Shown here: positions 11,529 through 23,000 of the stretch, piece after piece
How positions within the stretch are numbered: the first letter of the stretch is position 1
Layout of the letters: every line of letters starts with the position of its first letter
Assembly (NCBI RefSeq): GCF_050948175.1
Contig: NC_135194.1
Location: 7,804,033-7,868,032, forward strand
DNA length: 64,000 bases
Reading direction: 5' to 3'
Source: Xylocopa sonorina
Taxonomy: Eukaryota; Arthropoda; Insecta; Hymenoptera; Apidae
The notes under the pieces: generated by a model
The model's database searches: none
What the model was told of the DNA's origin: nothing
What the model saw: the letters and a program-made list of their open reading frames with translations, nothing else
Position numbers and translations under genes: made by a program

Positions 11529-14500
11529 GTGATAGAACTGATTGAATCTATGAACGAAAGGGAGGGAGTGCCGACGAGAGTAAGATTTTATACACGTTAA
11601 ACAAAAAAAAAAAGAAATATACGACAGTGATTGCGAGTACGACGTTACTGTTTTTCTCGATTTTAGAAGTAAGCGTGTGACGCTTAAGGCCCACGTATAA
11701 CAAGCGTTAGAGGCAATATTTTCCTACTGACTGTATATAATATGGAAATCCGTATAGGTTCCTTTCGAAGCTTCGGAGTTTCTCACTTTGAGTGCCAAGC
11801 AACCAAGTACAAAGAAGGAAAAAGAAATGAACTTTTCGTTCTGAAGTCATATCGTTGTAAATGTTTCCATCAGAAGAGATACGTTATTTTCGCATTATTC
11901 ATACGTAGTTATCCGTTGTCTATAAATTCGTAAAAGATGGTAAGAAAGAAAAACGAAAGATGTTAATAGTGATAGCGTGATAAAGAAGAAACAAAAATTC
12001 AAGGTGATTGGTTCCAGTATTGACTATCTTGTAAGATAACGGTAAATTATGTAGAAGGAGGTTAGAGTAAAAGTAATTTCTTGAGAATTCCTAAAATACG
12101 GTTTATATTGTTTTTATTATCACAAATGTGGCTGATTTTTTAATTATTCTTATCAAATAATGCTTGCAAATAAGAAAGCAAAACAATATTGAGGATATTA
12201 CGAAACAAGTGAAGTTATTTATGTCTACGTATGCATTATTCGATTGAAATATTCACTAATATATCGGTACTTTGAGAGTAATGCAATACAAGTAATATAA
12301 AGCTGAATATAGACAAAAATATTTACTATATTTTAATAAAAATATGACTGTCTTTTATATTGTACAAAATATATTTCTGGAAAAGACGAAACACTAACCG
12401 CGTTAATTTTGTAAATTCCATTTTTAACTTGTATTACCTTACTTTAAAAGTGTCTTAACTCCAACATTGAAGCAGCTACTTCTTTTATATACGTGTCTTT
12501 TATACTCAATATGAAACTACAATTTTTTCCTTTTATATATGTGTCGAAAAAATATTTTAATTGTTGTGTAAATGAACAACGTCTAATTAAAAGGTAACAG
12601 TATACAATACTATCGTGACCAGCGAAAGTTACAAAAATGTTTAACTACTTCTATAAATTAATTATATTGTCTCTTGCTAAATATGCGACGAGACCAAAAT
12701 GCAATTTGATGTTAGAACATACTTATGTGTGTATGATTATTGTGATTACGAGTTTGTTTGTATGGGAGTATAATGTACTTGAGAAGGAATGTCGATGGCA
12801 GGAATAGGTTATAGCAATATTCAAGTGAAAAGGCATGAGTAACAAGGCATGAGAAGATCCAACAAACATAATACAGAAAGAGAAAAGAAAGGTGTTACTT
12901 GGGAGGAGTAGAGATTATGTTAATAATACAACACTTTATCGATTAAATGCAAACTCAACGTTGTAGTAATATTTTTAACATATCATATATTCAAGATATT
13001 CTTTTAATTTGCATTTTTCATTTTGGTACTAGTGTGTGTAAAAATTATTTTATGTGTATGAAAGAGTAGTAAAAATTATTGCTATTTTTTATTATGTTTA
13101 TGATAGGTATTAATATTACTACTAAATACATTTTCATTTTTTTTATTATTTTCTTTTTACATTAACAAAATGACTAGTAACATTGTTATTATCATAATTA
13201 TTGTCTTCATTGATATCATGTGATGGTTATAAAAATTTAGACAAAACTTCATTTAATTGCTTTTGCAGTATGCAAACTATATTTTATACAGTATATAAGA
13301 ATTCGATGTATCAGTCTTTAAAAAAAGGTGCAAGTGTTGCTGCATATGATTTATTTTAATGTTAGTTAACCGAAGTAAAATATTAGTTTACATTCGCACA
13401 ATATAAGACTGAACTAAGACTGATTTAACACAGTAATAGGTTTTGTTCCTTGTTTATTTTTACGCATTAAATAAGAGATTAAAAGTGATTTGCGTTTAAA
13501 CGCCTATTTTAATATTATGTTCACCAGTACCATTCAAAAGTTTTAAATAAGATCATAAAGTAATAATTTTATTAGCCTCTATTTTTAAGTAACATGCAGA
13601 CTTCTATTGATTGACTTATATTTATCTTTTTAATAAAGTGATACATTACCAAACAAGTTAGTTTAACATAATAGTTTACACACTAATACCTAATCAATCA
13701 CAGTATTAATTGATCTGGAGATTTATCTTTGAATGCAAAATAATCTCTCAATCATATTGTGTAGAAGTTCCTTATGAATATAGTTTAATTATTTGACAAA
13801 AGGACAAATTTCTTAATGAAAAAATATTTTGGCTATCATTATGCTGAACATGTTAAAAACAGCAATTCAGCACTAAAATTGTTGAGGTTTCTACGCATAA
13901 GAAGTGATTTGTGGAAGAAGTTTTTACACAGAAAGTAATTTCTTCATATTACAATATACATATAGCATTATGATATGTGGCAATAATGTTGATCGTGGTA
14001 AACAATTTTATTAATAATATATGCTTGTATGATGCATTTTTACCGCAATACTGTGTTAATAGACAAATGTTAAGTTAGATTTTGAATATGTATGTATGTA
14101 TGTATGTATATAAGTACATCATGCTCAAGTCTTATTACATAAAATACATACATGCATATGTTAAATGAAGGGTATAGGGAAAGAACAAAAAATGTTACAA
14201 ACAGTTTTGTTAACAAAATCAGTTTTTAATACTTCAGTTTCTCACTAAAGAAAAAATTCAATGCAATGATCTATATTGTTTATAACATTACATTTATACT
14301 CTAAGCTAATATTGAAAAAAAAATAAACAAAAAAAATGGTTGCTCTAATTTTTATTTAAGTTGGACACTGCGGAATACTGGAACGAAATAACATATTGGT
14401 TTCTATTTTTATAAAAAGCAAGGAATGTTCATCCATTGTAATACACAATGATATTAAAGATTTACAGACTTCACACTATGTGAACGTATATTAATTTGAA

Positions 14501-17052
14501 GTAGTGCAAATAGAAATAGTAGGACTATTCTTTCCTTTTTTCTTTTTTTTTTTTAGTGTAGAGTGGACATTCCTTGACAATACACCAAATCCTTAATATT
14601 ATCTTAAGTGGATATTTCATATTTTGTAACTCTTTGTGATTCAGCAGTTCTGTAGTCCCAGTTGCCATAAACAAAATATATTACATATAGTGAAATCGCT
14701 ACCAATGGACATTTTCTATTTTTTCCTCTTATCCTTCACATATAGCAGCAGTAAGCTACAAAGAAACATGTTTTTAATTGAATATTTCACAAGTTTAATA
14801 GCTTATAATATGCAAGTAAAGCAGTGAATAGATATCAACTGTTGCATTCCATTTTCAAAAGACCATATGCAAACTTATTTATTCTTATGTAAGATATTGG
14901 ATTAGTACAAAGGTTTTGTTATAGTTTCTTATCTTAAGATAGAATGAGAGATGCTGTAATGAATCTAATATACATATACACATGTATAAAATTATATTCA
15001 GTATATACATAAGACATAATATAAACATATATATATATATATATAACCAGTAAACAAAATGACTACAGTTTAATAGCAATTTGGTTGCAGATTCATGCAG
15101 AATTGGGAAAAAAATTCACAGCTATTTGTGTCCTGTCCTGGAAGTAGGATCTGTCAACATGACTTGTAAGCAAATTAGTATCAGATATTGAGCAGATTCT
15201 ATCTACATAATTACATTTTTATTAACAGTGAGCTAACATAATTGAACATAGTAGATTCTGTATTAAGTTTGCAGCCATTTTGAACAATGAAGCTTAAAGC
15301 AGGCATTGAAAAACATCTGTTTGAACAGATTTGAGTGATTGAGGTATATTATGTACGGATCGCTAGTCGCGCACCAGATAAAAGATAAAAGTACAACAAA
15401 TTTTGCATACAAGATAATTTAATAAGCTACATTATATCCAGGAAATAGTAAGGTGTTCCTACGGTGCAAATAAATGTATTCTTGCTATTCTTTGGTGACT
15501 AACTTTTAGCAAATTTTTTTCTATCAAAATTAAACATTATGTGTTGTCCAAGCTTTTACCTGGTAAAATGAAGCTATTGCGTCTGCAAGGGAATTGCATT
15601 TTTTCTGATACATTAACATTTACTATAGGATCGTGTTTAAAAATAAACAATCAAAAATATGAAACGGGAAACGTGTGTAATTTATTGCGAACTGTTCTGA
15701 ATTTTTCCGAAATTTATAAAGTATACTGCACATATGTGTAGATAGATACATGGTCTACATATAAACAATATTTTATTATAAGGAACGTTTCGAAATTGAT
15801 TTTCTGTGTGTGTGTTTTTTTAAACTAGATATAGTAAATAAATTCATGTCGCATTTACACATGATTTCTAGTGTAATTTTTATGATTTATAAACAAAATA
15901 TATATATACATATATCAAATTTAAGCTTGTTTGTTATACGTTACATTTGTTAGAAATGCATAACGCCAATTAAAAGTTTACATTTTGCGTGTTTGCAAAA
16001 TATAACTAAATTTTTTCTGTAAGTCTAATAAATATGTATATTTAACTTAAGAATTATAAATTCGCTGCAATCCAGTCAGCTGAAATGTAATTTTTCTATT
16101 TAAAAAAAGTGCGAAATGTAATGCACATATATCCTATTTATAATTAGTTTAAGCACTTTTGTTCCTATCTGATTAATCTGTTTCTGAAGAAATCAAACTT
16201 TTACGAATCTGAAAAGATGATGCATCAACGAAAAAGTATTTGAGAATGGGAACATTAAAACTTGTTCTCTTGAAGTTTACAAAACACAAAAATAAAATCA
16301 GGATGATATGGTACAAAATATTAAGTGAAAGTTATGAAAAATATTAATGGTGTAATATTATGAATGTAAACATTTGATGCAAATAATAAGCGACAATTTT
16401 TTTTTTTAAATAACTTAGTGTATCGATAAATGAACTTTTAAAGGCGATAAATACTAGATTTAAATAATATATATGTTAAGACATGATTGTAACCATCCTA
16501 TTTTACAACAGTCGAAGGCATTATTAAATTTTTTGGAATTTTAATAAGGCTTGGAAAAGTTACTCTTTCTCCGATTAATATTCCATGATATTTTACTGAA
16601 TTTTATTTAATATTTTATTTAAATCTACAGTAGTTTAAATAGATAAACTTTCTTTTTCATATTATGTTATTTAAAAATATATGAGAAGGCAAACATTTTT
16701 ATCAAAGAAGAAACACTTCCTATAAAGCGATTCAACTAACACATAATATATATTCATTACATACTACTTTATTTACAATCTTCAACTATTTAAATGCTTT
16801 CATAATTATCGTAATAAGAAATATTAACCGAATCGATTTAAAAGGGTAGAATATAAAATATATACAAAATTTTTAATTAACAAACAATGAAAACAATAGC
16901 ATAATATATTTAAGAAAATTAGTTTACCGAAAAATATTTGTAATAAAGTATACTGTTATATTATTTTGCCTGATGTATAACCTTATAATGATATTTTATA
17001 TGATATTATTAATTAAAAGTCAGAAAGGTAAGCGTGAGTGTCCATAATTTGC
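11529..17052. other. 3' flank: probable long wech 3' UTR, then intergenic sequence
   Basis: About 5.5 kb of very AT-rich sequence has no credible coding frame. Many AATAAA motifs occur, so the poly(A) site cannot be chosen by eye. Simple repeats include a (TATG)n run near 14091-14110 and an (AT)n run near 15027-15044. The first several hundred bases after the stop are the least AT-rich and are likely transcribed as UTR. I saw no perfect let-7 seed match in 11,529-15,500. Confidence 0.5.
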
Positions 17053-20000
17053 ATGGTTCATAGTAAATATATTAATTTGTTTTTAAGAAATAAAATATAC
17101 GTGGCAGTTTTCTTTGGTATATCAAGTTTATTATTTATATGTAGCTAATTCTGTGTCTCAAACTGACTTGATGAAATGTAAATTAACGCAAATGGGAATG
17201 GAATATAGAGGAGCAATAGCAAAAACTGTTAGCAACATTAGATGTCAATCTTGGTACACAGAAGAGCCAATACACGAGGTGCTCCAAATTATACTATTAT
17301 TATTAATAATAAATTATTAATCGATTTTAAGAAACGTTACAGAAATGTTTTTATTATTTGTATTTTGTAATTCTAAATAGCAATATATTTATATTGTTTT
17401 AGTAAGTAAAATATTCATTTTTATCAAGGTATAGATTTAGCAGTGTTAAAGTTGAATCACGATTTATTATTCATATATTGATTTTTACATTAAAAACTGT
17501 TGAAATGTAAAATGTTCTCATGGAAAGTATAGTATAGTATCAGTTTTCATATTTAATGTCAGATTAGCAAGGATATAACTGACAAAGACTTTCCCGAGAA
17601 ATCAATGAAGGCCGCGAAAAATTACTGCAGAAATCCAACGAGAGATAGTAGAGGTTTATGGTGTTACACTTTAGAACCCTCGCTTATAGATGAGGAGTGT
17701 GATGTACCTCTTTGTAATTTTCGAGGTAACATCTCTCAAACATTAAACATCATATTTGTAATATTGTTATAATCACTAATTCGATATAAAATTCAATTTG
17801 TTCGAGAAACCAAATCTTGAAATAATTTGTTGTATATGCTGGAATCATTCTTAAATAAACAGAGTGTAGATTGTCAGGGCCAGGAGCTGAATACGGAGGT
17901 AGTAAAGAAATTACTATAGCTGGAGCTAAATGCAAATCATGGCATAAGCGATATCAGCTTGAAGATTCAAAAGTGAGTGAAGTAGTTTGAGTTTATCATT
18001 ATAAATTTTACTCTTTGAATGAACTGTATCCTTGTTTCTATTTATTTGAAGAAATATTGGTCTGAGAAGATATTTAATTGTTTATTTTATAGAGTGTTAA
18101 ATTCAATGAAAAAGATTTTCCTGATAAGTCACGTAGAAAGGCTGAAAATTTTTGCAGAAATCCGTCGGGCGATATCGGCGGGCCATGGTGTTACGTCGAC
18201 GAAGAAAACTTTGAATATGTTCAGAAACAGTACTGTGATATTCCATTTTGTGACGATAGAGGTTTTAAATCATTTGATATCTACATTATTTGTGTGCATC
18301 AGCTTGATTTAAATAATGAACAAAATGTTATATAAACAAGTTACAAAGAGCGCTTTGCTGCTAACAAGAAGACTACATTTAACAACATTTCTTTAAAATA
18401 CTTATTTTTTTTTAGCTAGAATATATGTAATGCTATTTATAATTTTACGAAAAGTTTTGTTCAATTTTCTGTCATTTAGATTGTGTAACATTTACAAAAA
18501 ATACGTCTGATTATTCTATACTCACAAAGTTACACGCACCTAATGGTAACATCACATTCTGGTTTAAATTATGGGATCCTAATGAAGAGAAAGAGGTATA
18601 TGTATTTCTAAAATTCAGCAGTATTTAAAAAATAAAATAAAGGAGCTAAAATGACGGAAACTTAAATAAAAATAAAAACTCATGTATTTTATATACGTAA
18701 TGACGAAAAGGATTTGATAACAAAATTACTTTGATATACTTTCATTTTTGTTATTTATTTGTAATAATATAATTTTTCATCCGATATTAAATATAGAATA
18801 TTGTTTACAGGGCGAAGCTTATGTGTTGCTTACTCTTTTACCAGTTCCTGGATCCGCTGAAATTATAGTTGAAGAATGGACTGCAGGTGTTGAATTATTA
18901 TTTGCTAATTTCGGTAGTCGTCAAACATTTCCATCATACGATGTTAGTAGCACTTTTGCTTTGTTTGGGCTTTTACTTTATTATAGTCGAGTATCATGAT
19001 GTGTTACATTAGTATCTTATATTTATATTAGGAAGAAGAAAATTTCGAGAATACCCCTGAAATTTTAGTTGGAACTAAATGGACAGGAATATGGATAACA
19101 TGGGGTGGCGGTTTTATTTCTGCTGGTATTCATGGCACAGCGAAACCTTTAATTATGCAAGAGTATAAAAAGAAACGTGGGATTACAAGTTTGTATCCAG
19201 AAACGTTCCTCTATTACGGACTTCGGGGAACAAATATTTTATGGAGTAACATGTTCTGTCAAACATGTGCGTTTGACATTATTATCACCACTAGTTTTAT
19301 CATAAATCTGTAATATTTGTAAATTACAGTTTTATTTGTTTTACAGGAAAAATCCATTTCTTTGATACAAAATTCATAATTCTCTTTCCATGTTTCTTTC
19401 TTTCAGACTGCGAGATGTATACGACTTTTGGAATTGATTTTTCGAAAGTTTGGTCTATGCAAAAACATAACGATACAATTGATGTTAGAGTTTTCGTTCG
19501 TGCAAGTCGCAATATCCAAATACGTTTATATCAAACACCTACGCTAGAATATCCTTCTGTAACGGTAAATAAACAAGCTTACTCGCTCTTCGTTGTATAA
19601 ATTAATCAACCTTTAATTTCCTTCTATGTATAGTACTTATCGTTGGAGTAAATATACTTTACACGAATTAATAATAATAGGTGAGGATAAGTAAAGATAC
19701 TGCAACACTTACATATCAAGAAAGGGAAGATTCTGCTAGACATTACTTGAAAGAAATTTCAACCAGAGACTTGCTCGATTTTTGGTCATGGAGGGAATTT
19801 AGTATCAGGTTGGCTAATTTGTATGCTTTGAAAGTAAAATATTACTTCAATAGAGTAAAGTAACACTAAAATTGCAGTATTTTCGGAGGACACTTCCGTT
19901 TATTTTCACAAAAAGCCAGAGGTGCTATCGAGTTACTGTACATGAATGAAAACATTTTTGCTAGCTTGAGATGGTTTAGCATTGGAAGTGAAAATACTAT

Positions 20001-23000
20001 AGCGCAATGGACTTTATTCTGTGCTCCAGATGGTAATATTTTATTATGTTAATCATAAAATTGCATGTGTCTTTTGTCAAATGTGAACGCAACACAAAAA
20101 TATTACAATACGAAGTAGGTAATGTTATTTAAAATATTGGTTTACTGAGAACATCCAAAGTTTTACAACAAATGCGACATTAAACTGAGATTTAAATTTA
20201 ATAGTTAAATGAAAATCTTATTTTTAAAGTACAAAAATATTTTTAATTATGCTTCAATAGAATCGGATGTTGTAGAAGATCCTTGGCCACCAAATTGTAT
20301 CTCTGATATAAGAGATTTTCAATACAGAGGCACACAGTGGACAAGCATTAATGAAACTCCATGCATTCCATGGATATCGAAGCAAGTAAGAAATTTAGCA
20401 AACTGAAATGAAATTTATCGTTTGTCTATGTGTAAAAATACGAATTATATAAAGTGCGATTAAATAGTAATGAATTTTCGTAGACCTATGTTGTAGTGAA
20501 TATCAATATTAAATATCAAATTTGTTGTTTTATATGTCTTTTAACAAGATTCCAGTCGAAGACAAAGTTGACGAAAAATTCATTGACGGATCTGCTTTAA
20601 AGGCACTTAATAAGTGCAGAAATCCCACTCGCAATACTAATGGTCCTTTTTGTTATACATATACTCCTTGGGAAAGTATAACTACTTCGAAACAGTATTG
20701 CTCAATTCGGAATTGTAGATCATCAGGTGATTAAAGCCTATAAATATCATTACTGTTAGAAATGTAATAAATTATAAAGAAAATTAACTATATTAATAGA
20801 TTATTCCCAAATTACAATATAAGTGATTAACTTAATGGTATTTAAATATGGAATTAATACAATTAACTTCTTTTTATACTTCTTAGAATGTAAAATGGCT
20901 GGAACTGCGAATGATTACGTAGGAACGATGTCCAAAACACGCTCAGGACGTGTCTGTGACAGATGGCCAATCAGACCCGAAGTAAAGTCAATGACATCGA
21001 TGCCTATAGATTCAATATATACTCGGAGATCAACTCTTCCGAAGCATCTCAGGATAGGGCCATATTATGGCCAACAACATATTTTTGCAATGGAGACAAC
21101 CACGCCTAAGACATCAGAAGTTCCGCTCGCAGCAGTTCCCAAACTTGGTTCCACAGTCAGTCGAGTATATTTTAATGACAGTCTCTATCCAGAGGGAAGT
21201 GCCCAGAATGCTAGCAATTACTGTAGAAATCCGTTACGAAATATTGCTGGTACTTGGTGCTACACTACAGACGTGTTAGTACCTCAAGATCTTTGCAATG
21301 TCAGAGATTGTGAAAAACCAGGTAAATATATGCGATACTATTTTATGATTGATTTTCTAAATTCGGTTAACGTCATTCTACTGTGTATTGGTTTAACAGT
21401 CTCTCATAAAAAGGTAGCATACATATGAATATTTGATAATATATTTTATTGCGCATTGATACTCTTTTTATGTATCAAAATTTTAATATAGCATAACATT
21501 ATAGAGTCTAATAATATTGATGAACTTATTGTAATTAATTATAACTCGTAGAGGAATACATATTTCTTGTTAAAGAAGATGGACTAGGTAGACGTTTATA
21601 CGTTTTACCCGAGTATCGTTCTGAAGGTTTACACTTTTCTCTGAAAGCTTGGGAACCCGATAATCCGGATTCTGTTACGTTCGGTTTTTTAGCCGATGAT
21701 GGATTAAAGTCACGTTATATTTTCAAAATTGGAACAGTAGATAACGAAAAAGTACTACTTTATTACGAATCGGAAACTACACGTAAGCGGCTAATATATG
21801 TTGATTATTGGCAACGTCCAATTAAATAAATATCCACGGTATGGTGTGTAAAGAAGAACATTTAAATAGTTGCAAATTATTTCAATTGTAGCAATTGCGT
21901 TGGTTAAAAGAAAAGCATTACCACATTTACTTTATGTCGGAAAATGGACTAGTTTTATAATTCGAATACCACGTGGTCAATTTTTACTCTATTATGAAGA
22001 TGACCCGACACCATTATTTGAATGGAGTCATCCTGACCCACTTCACGCTTTTTTACCCATGTATTACTATTATGGCACTGAAATGGGAAAGGCGGTTGGC
22101 TTTGCATTCGATCGTGATTCAAGTAAGTTCATTGTTTATTAATAACTAATTTAATGTAACTAATATTTAATGTTATTAGATTGTCACATAGAGAATACAA
22201 GAACTGATCGATATACTAGAATTTTAACAGTATCAACTGGAATTGAAAAGGAAGTACTGTATCCAGAACAAGTAACTTTACTCATTCGAGGAAAAGGTGA
22301 ATTCTCTGTACCTCTGTACTTGATGCCGGCAACCCCTGGGTAATTATTAAGATTTCTCATTTTATACATTTTACACAATCTTAAAGACTTACACCCTATC
22401 TCTTCCTGGGTTTCCCTAACTCTCCTTGGCTCTTCCTATCTCTTCCTCGCTTTTCCTAACTCTCACTCATTCTCCCTGACTCTCCTTCGGTCTTCCTAAT
22501 TCTCCCTACCACTGCCTATCTTTCTCTGTCTCTACCTGGATCTGTCTGGCCCTCCCGGTTTCTATTCGTATGTTATGCAATAATCTTAAATGTTTAAGTT
22601 ATCTAATGTTTAACTTATAGTAAAATATTTTTGAAACAGATTTTTTGTACTTAAATTTAACGATATAGACCATTCGATTTCGTTCACAAAGACTATGTAT
22701 CCTACCGTTACTGTCTTCCATAGACAAAGGGGACGAGTACCTTTATTTACAACAAATTCATGGACTAACATTACAATAAGGTAATTTTTTAAGTTATACG
22801 TTGCTTTATTTTTTGAAGAATATGAATATCGATTTTAAATATTCGCAGATGGTCCGGAAATATTATGGATATCTTTTCTAATGCAACAAATGTGTTTCAT
22901 TATCAGCATGTAAGCCCTCTAATATTCTACTATTTTTCCGTTGGTGTTAATTCTCATAGTTGGGTTACTTGGTCTGCAAATTGCATACCAGTAGGTAAAA

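Noticed and set aside
14091..15044. Possible CRISPR-like or satellite arrays
   Set aside because: These are only simple TATG and AT microsatellites without spacers.
11529..15500. let-7 regulation of wech, as for lin-41
   Set aside because: Reading the presumed 3' UTR by eye I found no perfect CTACCTC seed match. Seed-like motifs elsewhere (for example near 5250) are not in the 3' UTR. A target-prediction run could still find weaker sites.
17117..17144. A 28-base GT...AG intron that would join the signal-peptide-like frame to kringle 1
   Set aside because: It restores the frame, but 28 bases is too short for spliceosomal removal. A frameshift or an upstream first exon is more plausible.
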